DNA of 64,000 nt from Antedon mediterranea. Taxonomy: Eukaryota > Echinodermata > Crinoidea > Comatulida > Antedonidae. The stretch covers positions 13,833,001 to 13,897,000 of the forward strand of contig NC_092674.1 in the NCBI RefSeq assembly GCF_964355755.1. Reading direction: 5' to 3'. Positions 11,131-23,075 of the stretch are shown here, in pieces. How positions within the stretch are numbered: position 1 is the first letter of the stretch; each line of letters starts with the position of its first letter. Made by a program: the position numbers and the translations under genes. Under the pieces are notes generated by a model that saw nothing but the letters and a program-made list of their open reading frames with translations, ran no database searches and was not told the origin of the DNA.

Positions 11131-13440
11131 ATTTTTTTTTTAATGTTTTATAACATCAAATGAAAATCTTGATTCATATCCATTTATTGTATCATTTAGC
11201 ATAAAATACATTGTTGCTCTACAGCACAATACAATGCAAAAACAGATAACTGAAAAAACCACGACATATCATTCTCTAACATTCAGTGCCTTAAAGGCAT
11301 ATGGTAACAATGATTACGGATCTATTACGAGAGCTGATGTACCATTTCTTTGAACGTCAAAATAGTGCATTGGATTGGTTGGGTCTTGCAAAATTGAATG
11401 TGTTTCCTCAGTAAAGTCTCTTATAAAAATGAATCAAAATGAGATTTGCTTAATTATAAGTACTGTAGTCCTATACGTGAAGTATAACTAATAATACGTT
11501 CCAGTCAATTTTTACATGTGGTACAGGTAAACTATAAAGAAAGAATAATGAGAATACTTTCAATGACAGATTTATCTGAAAAGAGGCCTAGAAATCAGAT
11601 AGTGGAAGTGGAATGTTACAGGTAGTCAATATAGCCATTATATCCTATTATTCCCTTATGATCACTCTTAAGCCTGGTTGACACATAATTGTTTGCATAG
11701 ACTATACCCCACTTCAAGTATTATTATAAATATATTATATAATATATTATAAATAATAATAAATAATATAATTATAAATAATATATTATAAATATTATAA
11801 TAATTATGACCTATCCACGTTCTATCACCATATTAAATAAGTTGTCATTGTTTAAAGAAAACATTAATCATGATGTTTTTAAAGTGTAATCAGTGCTACT
11901 AAGCGCCTTTGATGTTTACATTGGTAGTTAATTACTGCAATACAAATAACTACTTATCAATATAAGTATATGCAAGTTACTTTTTGGTAACTTAAAATTA
12001 ATTGTCATAAACAGGTTGTTAAATGATACTGGTATGTACTTTTGTGTCTAATTTATCCAAAACAATATTATTTAAATTATAAACTGTTAATATTAAATCA
12101 TTGGACAGTTTGTGTGATATGTGTAATGTACTTCCTAATTAAAAAAAAAATAAGTATGAAAGCAAATATAACAACAGACAAAGGTTACTAGTTTCTCGAA
12201 TAATTGTTGAATTAAACTAAAATTTGAACTCAACCATCATCGTGATGATATCGGGATATCCGCGTTAACGCACACAGTGTAACAAACATCTTGAATAATC
12301 TCATAATCTCATCTCATACTCTATAAACTGAAAACATGTATAGTGCTGAATTATGTCTATTATGTGTCATACAGTACTAAGTGCGAATAACCAATAAAGT
12401 AGTGTTTTTTTTCGTAAAGAAAACAAAGCATTTAATTTGATATTTTTCTTGATAGTATAATATTCAATTGTTTGGTGTATATCACTGTTATGAGTCCAGG
12501 TAAGCACAACTGTGACATCTATTGTCTATAAACGTCTATAAATTTCAAGTCCTTTATTGTCTGACTTCGTTTTGAATGAAGTTATAGGCCTTCAAATTCA
12601 AATGTCAAATGAATACTAATATTGGTGTCCTTTCTACATGATCTCAAACTCTTCCGCTAGTCACCTAATCGACCAAAAATATTGGTATGCATACAGAGAG
12701 TCATGTCAGGAATAAAGAATGTAAGTCGCTTATTACGAAGATGGACCTATTTCATTATGTAACTGCTGTTGTCACTATGATGTTATTTACGTACATAATT
12801 TGTATAATTAATGTTTATCTATTGTGTAATCAGTTATGTTTTCTGATTGAACTTAACTGATTTTAAATCAATGGGAGCTCATCAGTTATATACATTATAA
12901 TGATTTCAGATTTGACAAAATAATTAAAACTGATTACTTTCCGATTATCAGAAAGCTTAAATGTGTTAATATTTACATAAACAATGGTACGAAGACGTAA
13001 ACTTACTGGGAGCTTCTGCATGTAATATACTATTAAGAGGCTAATTATGCCTATTTCAAATAACAGTTCGGAATAGTTGGATTTCGTTGCTTATGTTCGA
13101 AATTGTTTTTTATTTCAAACTCACAAAAACGGGCAATGAAAATTCCGTTATTAAAAACATTATTTAAAGCTTATTCAGTATAGTTAAATTATTCAATTAT
13201 TCATTTATTTATATGTGTTGTTCTATTTGTTTTCTTTTTACTTGGTTAGATAAAACATGTTAGTGATAAAATGCTAATATTCTAGTTAACATTCTTCATT
13301 TAATGATATTCCCACAAATTGCACTGTTTATGTATACTTAAATAGGACGGTAGCTCTTTTTGTATATTAGTTGCTGTTAGGATAATAAATATTTCACTTC
13401 AAAAACTTTCCAAAAATAGTGTTACACAACAATGACAACG
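11131..13440. repeat. Duplicated intronic unit, copy 2 (empty-site copy)
   Basis: The copy matches 1-1424 and then 9474-10490 without interruption, and lacks both the 8-kb element and the 339-515 tail. The junction at 12400-12401 therefore shows the pre-insertion target. Differences from copy 1 are scattered substitutions and short indels, for example loss of a short stretch at about 12018. Homology ends near 13440, before the position where an ankyrin exon would be expected, and no exon is present. Confidence 0.85.
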
Positions 13441-15959
13441 TGTCGCCATAAAGCAAATATTCAATTCACATGAATTCAGTACATTATTGTTTTATATTAT
13501 TGTAATTCGATGTTTTCTTCATTTTTACTATTAGTAATGCGAATTATTATCCTATTTGAAAAAAGGGTTTAGTCGAGTCAACTTTAGATCTGCAAGTGAC
13601 AGAGAAGCTTTTCAGGTGGTGATTGAATCTGAGTTAAATGTTTTTAATAAAGCATTTATTAGATTTTCGTAATACTTTACGTCACCCTTCATAGGTATTA
13701 AAATAAATGTCATTTTAATATGCATTTTCGACTTACAGTATATTCAATATATTTCATTCTTGTGTTTGATTTGTTTAGTCTGTAAATCAACAATGTAATT
13801 ATTATTACTCTGAAAGGGTCTTACGTGACAAGATTTTTTATCTTCTAGTATTGATCCTATTATGGTTTCTTTATATAAATTCTATTTTTATCTTTTTAAT
13901 ATTTGTTTGTTATACTGATCCATTTATGAAATAAATGTTGTTGAATTAAATTGAATGAATATTATTATGAATAGTTTGTCTTGAATGAAGTTTAATTTAA
14001 TTTAATTTGAATTGCATGTTTATTGTATTAACATTTGTCTGTAATTGCAGTATTAATTTGTTTAAAATGAATCTTATGAGTGTTTTACAGAAACAATGGT
14101 ACTTCCTACTAGTAGTAGGACTAGTATTGTCGTGGATGCCATTCCATTTTCAGATTGTTATTTGTAAATTAAAGTGCAATTAACCCAGCAATTGTCATAT
14201 TTCATGAAAATGAGTTGGCAGTAAATGAATAGAAGTTTTAAAAGAAAGTTAAAGAGAGGCGTATGAATGAAGGTGAGCGAATAAGGCTTATTCCACATCT
14301 TTGTGTGTGATTGATGCGTTTATACCTATTATAGACACTGTTATATACATTCTGAAAAAGCATGTTTCATTGTTGCCGACGGATCGATCATGATGTTATG
14401 TATAATACAGGTCATGATTATTGTTATTAAAATAGGAAAATAAACTACTAAATTGTGTTTGTGTTGTACCATATTGTGTTTCAGTTACTGAACAACATTG
14501 TTCTGCTGGTTCTGTTACTTATATATACAACAGTACTTTATAATAATATTGATCAAAATGTGCATATATAGAATACAATTTTGCATTCACATTGATCAAA
14601 GCGATTGACATTATTATTACAATGTAGTATCAGTTAACAATATCTATATATAAATTTACGTAAGGGCAAAATTCGGTAAATCGCGCCTTACTTCTAGAAT
14701 TTTTACTCGATGGTATATAAAGTTGGTTCGTACTTTCGGTACTGATTTTAACCACCTGATGTAACCCTGTTTACTAATTAAATTGAGTTAGATAATTAGT
14801 TATTGACGATTAAAACGAATTTAGGTTCAACGATTTGCCCCAAATAGGGGTGTTTTCCGATCGTGGTATACACTGTCTAATGGATGTCCAACTTGAAAAA
14901 TACCCGCACACAATAATACGAGGACGCTTCGCATTTTCCTATCTCCTCCTACGATAATTGTTTTTAATAGCTGAAAACCGGTTGAACTGCTCGAGTACAG
15001 CATCATAATGTTGAAGACAGGCCGATTTTCTTTAAAAAATACTATTTTGATAGATTTAATTTACGTTTTTACAAATGTATTGATTTGCGATGAATGGAAC
15101 ATTCCAATCTCTCAGTCTGCCAGTTTGGTTTAACACAAGTAGGTAAATGTATGAGCCCTTGGAGAATAAACTTGCAATACTTTGACAATACAGTACTGCA
15201 AATACCTATTAATCATTTTTGGTCGTCATTTTAATCGAACATTTCTTACTGTGAATAGATGTAAAAAAAAAATATACAAACATTTCTTACTGTGAATACT
15301 GTTAGATGTAAAAAAATATATACAGATAAACTTTATTACTGTGATTATGGGTAGGCTCTACTGTTAGATATATAAACACGTAATATACAAATAAACTTTA
15401 TTACTGACAGTTGCTTCTCAATGTTTGCATTAATTAATAATTACAAAAATATAAACGTCGTAGTGGTGTATCGTTACATATACTTTACTATTTCAATCGA
15501 CTATGACAGTGACAGTTTTAAAAAAGTATTAAATCGCAAATGTTTTACTATATTTAGTCACCGTTAGTGGTATATTATTTATAGGCCTATAAAAAATGAA
15601 AACAATATTTCGTTACTGACGTGGATAAAGAATATATTTAAAAATTGTTCCTCTTTGTACCTATCCTCTTTCCCATCCCTCAACCCTAATTGGGTTTCTT
15701 TAAATCAATAAACAATTTGGACTCATTTTGTGGTAAGTTTCTCTTTCGGAAGTAATTCCCAGGGTGCTAATTTTGGTTGACTACATAAATCATTGTGTCT
15801 ACTTATTCGTTTCTGTAAACGACAATGTATTAATAGTCCTGCGGTACGTGCCTTTGAAATCGCCAGATTTTTTACCCTGAAATTACTGTGTATTCGAGAA
15901 CCATCTAGTATATCTCAATTATGTATTGAATGAAATTTAAAATCACTTCATTTTTTAAT
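13441..15959. other. AT-rich non-coding stretch
   Basis: No gene was recognised. The segment 13760-13960 ends in 'gaaataaatgttgttgaattaaattgaatgaat', which looks like the 3' end of a LINE with a (TTGAA)-type tail. At 15235-15400 a run of imperfect 50-70-bp direct repeats contains 'catttcttactgtgaata' or 'aactttattactgtga'. A TATA-like 'tatataaag' lies at about 14715 with no open frame following. The rest is plain intron-like sequence. Confidence 0.5.
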
Positions 15960-16640
15960 GATACGTTTCATTTTCATTTCATTTCACATTTATTCAATTA
16001 ATGAAAACTTAAACAATGTAAACAATATAAACAAATAATGATTTCATTAATTTGGATCAGACTTAGAGGCCAAGGCCTGTCTCAGAAAGACCCAACAAAA
16101 CATAAATACAAAATAAAAATGTGTACAAATTAGGTAAAAGTGGCATAATAATAATAATATATTTATGAATGATAATTTTCCAAATAATTAAACTTAATTT
16201 GATGTCTGAATATTTTTGCATTTTCACATTTTTTTAGATTCTCTTTTAAGTTATTCCATAATTTATATTCATTTTAATAATGCTTTTAAATCAAAATTCC
16301 GATTTAACCAGTCTAATTTGTGCTGGAGAAAGAGCAGTTCAGAGCACAGGATCGGATAAATGCATGACAATCACCTGGAACTAGTAATTGGATTGTACAG
16401 ACGCCTAGTAATTGGATTGTACAGACGCCTGGTGTCATTCTCACACCGAAGTCCCTTTCTGTTAAAACCATAGGGTCTAGTAAAATCTCGAAGGTACTCT
16501 GACGCTAGATTATCGAGACAATTATGAACATTCAAATGTCTTACGTTGAATTCTACAATGTAAAGGAAGCCAATGAAGCTCAAAGGGAAGTAATACAAAC
16601 TCCGTGTTACATTAGTCCAGTCCACAAAGGAACCATTGGC
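15955..16640 (-). mobile_element. 5'-truncated L2/CR1-type LINE, C-terminal end and 3'UTR
   Basis: Read on the minus strand, about 16600-16390 encodes pieces of the C-terminal region of an L2/CR1-type reverse transcriptase protein. In one frame there is LHWLPLHCRIQ; after a frameshift there is SEYLRDFTRPYGFNRKG and then CENDTRRLYNP. These match the family pattern of LHWLP..RI followed by PxYLRDLL..Y. A 3'UTR follows and ends in a short ATGAA-type tandem tail at about 15960-15990. A 24-bp direct duplication is visible at 16381-16428. It is a dead copy. Confidence 0.65.
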
Positions 16641-17654
16641 ATTAGCGCACGTCGTATTAGCTTAACATTTTCTAATTCTGCATAGACCTCTCGGTCACCC
16701 TCTAGTAAGTGTGGACGATGAACTGTTTAATAAAAAACCTCGGTTACCATATAATTATTGCAATTATTATTTGTAAAATAAACCTAATCTGGTTGTCAGT
16801 GCCATTTTTAGACTAAATAAGATGAGGAATATAACAGTTTAAAGTACCATGGATGCTTATTATTGTAATATAACGATATACTTTTATATTTAAGAAATCG
16901 ACCTTTGTATCGGAATTCAAATAAGTTCACAAACTTGACCCAGAAAGTCCAGAGGAGAGTTTGTCCAGATGTTTTAATGACCATTTAGTTTATAATAGAA
17001 TCCCTAAAGAAAACACTTAGCTTAATTTTGTGACTTTTCCCATCGTTAAACCAGGAGTGATTGACACTATTTAAGTACAGATTTGACAGTGTCATCCATC
17101 ACAGAAATACCTTATTATACCGTTAATCACTCCCACTTAAACACCCCTGGATCAACTTAGGACCAATCGTTACCCTCACAGATTACGTAGTGACATATGC
17201 AAATGAACTGAGCCAATATACTCCCAAGTTTCAGAAGAACCTCTACACCTCACAGCCACTTCTTCAGAAGAACATCTACACCTTACAGCCACTTCTTCAG
17301 AAGCAGACCTACACACTTCACACCTCACCGACAGCATCATTGACCCTCCGTTCCTTATCTATACTTATAGTTGTATATTGTACTGAAGTATTATACTGAA
17401 TAAACAATATATGTGTTACGACAGTCAAGCGAGTCAGAGTCTTCATTAGTACCTCAACAACACAACATTATATTACATTATTCAGGGCGGGGTGGTTATT
17501 AGGGGTTGGGGGGTTCATTCGTGAGAGGCGTTTTTTGATAAAATTTCATAATAAAATAAAATCCCCTATATGAACAAACCTGTCGTTAGATAGAAAGAAT
17601 ATTAACACAAAAACTATTTTTTTTTTAACACAACAGAATTTGTATTATCAAGAT
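16641..17654. other. Non-coding; possible solo LTR with 33-bp repeats
   Basis: The part around 17050-17465 looks like the end of an LTR retrotransposon. It has a short tandem array (about 2.5 units of 33 bp with 'cttcagaagaacatctaca', 17228-17320), a TATTGTACTGAAG stretch, a polyadenylation signal AATAAA (about 17399) and a CAACAACACAACA end. No partner LTR, gag or pol is nearby, and I could not find a clean TG start or a target duplication. A solo LTR is therefore only suggested. 17490-17600 resembles 26030-26110. Confidence 0.3.
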
Positions 17655-17885
17655 ACTGATTTATGGTGGCCCATCTATTGTCCTTTTGTTGTTTTATATC
17701 CTTTATTACTGTATGTTAATTTCATTGTTATGTATTGCTTTTGCTATGTTTGAGTGTTTAGTAAATGTATTTGTTAGTATGGAGCAAACCTTTAACTAAC
17801 GAAATCTTTTTTTTGTTGCTCCAATTTGCTTTTGCTATTGGTGAATAAAGAAGAATATAAAATACAATTGTATTTAATATAATGA
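17655..17885 (+). mobile_element. Probable retrotransposon 3'-end insertion
   Basis: Flanking sequence on both sides matches 26130-26230, but this segment of about 230 bp is absent there, so it is an insertion into the host unit. It is T-rich, has 'gttgctccaatttgcttttg' followed by GTGAATAAAGAAG, and ends A-rich, as a short non-LTR 3' fragment would. The family is not recognised. Confidence 0.35.
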
Positions 17886-18629
17886 TATAGTTAACGATTG
17901 TATCAAAATGATTGGTAAACTGTAGGTATAGCAGTCAATGAATTCTTCCACAAATAGAATTGTGTTTGTAATACAATATTGTGCGTATTAATATAAACTA
18001 GGCTATGAATGAGGTAGGTGCCACCCGGAGATGTAGAAATTCTCATATGACTTTTCTAGACCAGTTTTTTTCTGCGGAATCCAAATATATTGGGTAAACG
18101 GGCTGTAACCTGAGAACTTTCGCGTGAGGGCGCTTTTTTTAAATGGCTGCCAGTTACAGTAGACTATGATATCTTGGCAACCACTAATCATAGTTCCTTT
18201 TTGATGTAATATAATTTTGTCCGAAAATGGCCGGATATACCTCTATTGACCTTTGACCCAATATCTAACAGATATCATATCTCCGTAACTACTCGACACA
18301 AAAAGTTGCAATTGGTGTCAAACTGTCCAGAATATAGATGTTTATATTCAAACTAATAGAACATTATCTGTAAAAATGACCGAAAATAACGTTACTGACC
18401 TTTGACCCAAAATGCAAGACATTTCTCCTATCTGATCACGTTTGGTAATATCTTGTCAATTAATTCATTTTGTGCCAATTGGAGGTTGACATTCTCATAT
18501 TATTTTCTGGACCAGTTTTTCATGTGCAATCCGAATATATATAGATAAATAAGCCATAACAAGGCCAATAATTTAATTCTTTTACTACATACATGCTTCC
18601 CGTTAGTGTTTCAGTCTGTATGTCGTGTA

Positions 18630-19960
18630 TTAATCTTCAAGATCGCTCACATCACTGCAATCTGAAAAGTCTTCATATTCATTATGTGTAAACAGTTCCT
18701 GGACATCTGCGGGCATCACTGTCTCAATCCATTTAGGCTCTATTTGTTCATTCCATCCATTGTGTGTACTGTTGTTGACAAAATCATTGACGTCTACTGA
18801 TTGCCATTCTTTAACAATGAAGTTTGCTCTTAGTATATGAAACTCAAGGGTCTGCTGACATGGTGTCAGTAATGATATATCTGTAAACATGTTGTGTCTG
18901 GAAAACGTTCTGTTGAAGATATCATATCTTGCTTGATTTACACTTTTCCCCTTCACTCCATACAAAGTGAAACATACTCTTCAAGTTCCTCATACAACTC
19001 TTTTGATGGAACATCTGACACTCCAAGGTTGCAGAATGTGTCAACAAATTTTGCTTTTGATTCAAGAAGCTTCCAGAAGGTACGTTTTCCTTTCCGAAAG
19101 AAAGCGGAGTTATAATCGTTACCTGTGAAAGCATGGAATCCAATAAGGGATGATTTATGCGCTTTTGTTTGACACTAGTACACAGCGAATACGCTCAATC
19201 AATCTGGTCTTGTTTTTGCCGTTGGCAAGGAAATTGTTGAATTCACGGGGCAACTTTGATATTGTTGAGCTTACAATTATTACCTTTGGTGCAATACCGC
19301 GTCTGTTTCTCTCAACAGACTTAATGCTTTTTGGCAAGTATGCATCGGCAACAATATCAACACGCTTGTATCCTTTAGGGATGCTGTTGAAAACCTTTGC
19401 TGCAGGATCCTCGTACGTATCAGGGTAAGATGTAAATGTTCTGATTAATGTCATCAAGTCAACAACATAGGCAATGACAGTAGCCTTTGCTGGCAGTTCT
19501 CGACCAGGATCCATAACATCTTAACTTTTTTCGATGAGAATTTCCATTAGGACACTTTTCTGAGTTGTTCGTCTTGTCCCATCTGCATTAGCCAGGCTTA
19601 GCTGTACAGGGGTAAGTGGATACTCAAAAGCTTTCTTAAAGTCAATTATTCTACCATGCTTTGTTGAGGTGGTAAGAAGCTTTCCTAAAACATCCCGATT
19701 AGCTTCTATTAGTTTTACTTTCCCATTTGCCTTAATTTCGAGTTTCTTCACACTATTGTTTAGGTGGCAAGAAGCTTTCCTAAAACATCCCGATTAGCTT
19801 CTATTACTTTTACTTTCCCATTTGCCTTAATTTTGAGTTTCTTCCCACTATTCGAAAATAAAGTGAGCTTGTTGCGCTTAATAGAGCCATGGAATTTCAC
19901 TTTATTTGTTCACGTTGACTCAAGCCTTTCCTTTACAAATCTTTCATGGACTGACTTGCC
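18630..19960 (-). pseudogene. Broken gene of an unnamed PIN/XPG-nuclease-like family
   Basis: Reading the minus strand gives, in order: HERFVKERLEST; NKVKFHGSIKRNKL; IKANGKVKVIEANRDVLGKL; YPLTPVQLSLANADGT; a PIN-like block (AYVVDLMTLIRTF ... VDIVADAYLPKSIKSVERNRRG); IGFHAFTGNDYNSAF-RKGKRTFWKLL; and a C-terminal block (GKSVNQARYDIFNR, SLLTPCQQTLEFHILRA). This order matches a family of uncharacterised proteins common in cnidarian, echinoderm and fish genomes. The FHAFTGNDY..GKG block resembles the helix-hairpin region of FEN1/XPG nucleases (inference). Damage: a TGA after LEST, a 92-bp tandem duplication near 19672-19860, a TAA at 19521-19523, apparent loss of the middle before IGFHAF, and a 1-nt shift near 18965. 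Non-functional. Confidence 0.7.
19672..19860. repeat. 92-bp tandem duplication within the PIN/XPG-like pseudogene
   Basis: The stretch beginning 'aagaagctttcctaaaac' at about 19674 recurs at about 19766, with a few substitutions. It duplicates codons for KIKANGKVKVIEANRDVLGK and shifts the frame, adding a stop between the copies. It is local damage after insertion. Confidence 0.8.
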
Positions 19961-21432
19961 ATTTTACAGGACTTTAAATATTTGAATATAAACATCTATA
20001 TTCTGGAGAGTTTGACACCAATTACAACTTTCTGTGTCGAGTAGTTACGGAGATATGATATCTGTTGGATATTGGGTCAAAGGTCAATAGAGGTATTTCC
20101 GGCCATTTTCGGACAAAATGTGCTATTACATCAAATAGGAACATGTACATTCCGAACAAGTTGACACCGTAATTAACTCTCTATGACCAGTGGTTGCCAA
20201 GATATCATAGTCTACTGTAACTGGAGGCCATTTTAAAAAAAAAGCACCCTCACGCGAAAGTACAGCCCGTTTACCCAATATATTTGGATTCCCCAGAAAA
20301 AACTGGTCTAGAAAAGTCATATGAGAATTTCTACCTCTCCGGGTGGCACCTATACCTCATTCATAGTTTCTTAGTAAAGTGATCTCTAATCAATTAAATT
20401 GAAAGTATACGTGAAGCATAATTAACAATACATTTGAGTTCCAACTTATCCTTACATGTCGTCCCGGTAAACCATGCAACAATGATAAAAGTGACAATAC
20501 TTTCAATGACCGATTTATAAAAAAAAGACGTAGGCCTGATGGGAGGTTTAACTTCAATATATTTAAGTCTATGCAAAAAGTAAAAACGTTGAGCATGGGC
20601 CTTAGTAATAATACTTATTGTCGTGCCATTTAAGATCTCTAGTGATATATTTACAATGTCAATTCCAGAGGGGGTATTTCATATTATAGGTGATTTACAT
20701 TTTGTGTTATAAAATGTCGAGTGTTTCACCTGCTTTGATAGAAACTATACTGTAATGAGTTGAAAATGTAAACATATTATTGTATTGGTAAACACATGAT
20801 GTACTGCAAACCAAACTAGTGTATTTGTGCACATAATAGTAGGTGACATTTGTAATTGAGACCGTTATATTTGACACGAAAACATGTGAACTCATAAAAA
20901 ACGTACATAATCATATAATGTAGTACATTTTGAATGTTGACATGACATGATAAACATAAACATGTTCCTTCTAACATAGATTTTTCTCAGATTACTTAGA
21001 TTTCGTTCTTAAATACGGTATATTGTTTTATTTATTGTAATGCCATGTGTTCTCTACATGTCGATATAGTTAGGGTACGGACATTTATCTTAGTATTATA
21101 GGGTAACACCGTGGCCTAAAAATATATTGTTTATTATAAAACATAGACCTTTGCAAAAACACTACTTAGTTTATTAATGAAAAAGATCTTAATTGAAATA
21201 TACATTTCAATTAGCTGTACGCGAGTGCAAATAAAACATCTAAATGAATATGTATTTGCAAAAAGCTAAACTTTTGTTTTGGAGAATTGTTGTTGTATTA
21301 GACCACACTACTAAGTAGTTGGTGTAACTTCACATTTATGATATATTGAAACATTATATGATAATTAGTCATAATATGGACCTTTGCAATATACGGTGAT
21401 TTAAAATTCAGAGTTTTAGTATTATAGTATTA

Positions 21433-21650
21433 CAGTTGAACCCCCATGAGCGGTCACCTCCCGAAAGCTGCCTCCCTTAACGGCCGTACTTTCGAAAAGC
21501 CTGTTTGTTCTTCATCTAAATATTGGACCATCTCACGTGAGCGGCCGCGGAAAATTTGTTTACAACACATTATTTGTATGGTAAATTACCTCCCGTAAGC
21601 GGCTACACAACAACAATACATGGCGTAATCGGCCACTTTTCAATTTCATA
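21433..21650 (+). mobile_element. Pogo/Tigger-like 5' transposon end (fragment)
   Basis: TA followed by CAGTTGAACCCCC and 'gcggtcacctcccg', with repeated 'cctcccgtaagcggc', matches the style of pogo/Tigger-like termini (TA target, CAGTTGAACC start). The run is CpG-rich compared with its surroundings. I did not find the matching right end (GGTTCAACTG-TA), so this is a fragment or has lost its 3' end. Confidence 0.4.
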
Positions 21651-22599
21651 AAATAAGGCAATTAATAGGAATTGATACCTTAGTAGTTATAAAAGCCCAG
21701 GTCTTTAGTCTTCTTTAGTTAAGTATGGTCAACAACATGAATTCCAGAAAAGTGAGTGCTAAATTAAACAAAATTTGAACTTATCAAGCCCACATTTTTT
21801 TCGCAAATACTGTAGGAGCAAATCCAAGCCTAAGCAACCAAAGAAAAGATATTTAGGCCTAGCCTAGATGTCATAAGTAAGCCCGTTAATTACAATTTTC
21901 ACGGTTGGTCTCTTCGGAAAATAGAGAACCATACGAACCTCTCTTGACTTGGGCTTGTCATTCACCTTGACGAGTTCGAGTTATCCTCGTTAACGCACAC
22001 CCTGCAACTAACATGAAATACACATACAGTACTCTATGACGCGAACAAATATGTTTATAGTGTTCTGAATTGTGTCTATTCTGTGTCATACAATATTAAG
22101 TACGAATAACCAATAAGTAAAGGTTAATATTCTATTCTGTTCCGTTTATTCAGTAAAGCCTAAATTTCATATTAGATATGACGTTACTTTTCATTATGAT
22201 GACCCGATTACGAAATCAGCAACAGTTGACCACATACGAATGACAATCGGTTCTTTTTAGTGGGCTGAATTATTAACATTAATTTATTTAAACGGCCACC
22301 AACTGTCAGCTCAGTTTAATAAAACTAAGTCAAACTTTTACAGAGAATTTGACATGAAAACGTTTACAGATACAATATCATTTCACTATAAATCTTTGAT
22401 ATCATGTGTATATAAACAACTCTGGATGTGTTTACAATTGCCATGTCACGGGAATACGGTTGAGTTTCATAGAAAACAAAGTTGTAGAGATTATAAGTTT
22501 CTGAAATATACTGTAGTGCTGCTGTGTTATCGGAGAAAGTATATACTCTATATAATCATTATTTTATTGGCGTCACTTTACTGATATCGTTTTTCTTTT

Positions 22600-23075
22600 T
22601 AAGATTTTCAATTCTAATATAATTAATACTGACAATTTATTTAATATTCGTAATCAAAACGTGTTACTCGTAGCTCTTCTTCTGTTGGTACTCTTTTTGA
22701 TATTCGTCGCTTCAGAACTGAATCTTCTTTTCAATCATATATCCCACGTGTTACCATAATTTGGAATAACTTAGCTAGTGAAATCCGCAACTTAAATATT
22801 TCTGTAAAACCAAATTACTTAATTATCTCAATATTTATTTTTTAAATAATTTTGATATTGAAAATGTGTGTAGTTGGTCGCTTTATTGTAGATGCTTTAA
22901 TTGTAGAACGTATTTTTTTTATTTTTCTTATATTTTTCTGTTCTGGGTTGACCAACTAGCATAGGTATTTAGCACCTGTTAGGTCTTTCCGTGCCTCCTT
23001 TTATAATGTTTATATCTTCTTTGTTATGTATATGGCAGAAATTGAATAAATAAATAAATAAATAAATATACAGTA
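22600..23075 (+). mobile_element. 5'-truncated LINE: RT C-terminus, 3'UTR and (AAAT)n tail
   Basis: One plus-strand frame from about 22660 reads RVTRSSSSVGTLFDIRRF, then RTESSFQSYIPRVTIIWNNL. This is the usual end of a Jockey-superfamily LINE ORF2 (TRS ... FRT ... S(F/Y) ... WN-LP pattern). It is followed by a 3'UTR with 'ttgaccaactagcatagg' and a tail of AAATA repeats at 23045-23070. Only the last part of the element is present. Confidence 0.6.

Larger units (their letters stand above)
18003..20366. mobile_element. DNA-transposon-like element with ~350-bp inverted repeats
   Basis: The left arm (about 18003-18350) and right arm (about 19981-20366) are inverted copies. Both start with CTATGAATGAGGTA and share 'ggtgccacccgg', 'gatatcatagtctactg' and 'caccaatt..aactttt.tgtgtcgagtag'. 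The arms contain 'ttgacctttgaccc', and a degenerate second copy of part of the left arm follows at about 18360-18560. Between the arms lies a broken minus-strand gene (18630-19960). No clean target duplication could be read. Flanking sequence belongs to the duplicated host unit, so the element inserted there. The superfamily is unknown; long arms plus an unusual gene make it notable. Confidence 0.75.

Noticed and set aside
17050-17465. Complete LTR retrotransposon
   Set aside because: Only one LTR-like end was found, with no gag-pol, no second LTR and no clear target duplication. It is noted only as a possible solo LTR.
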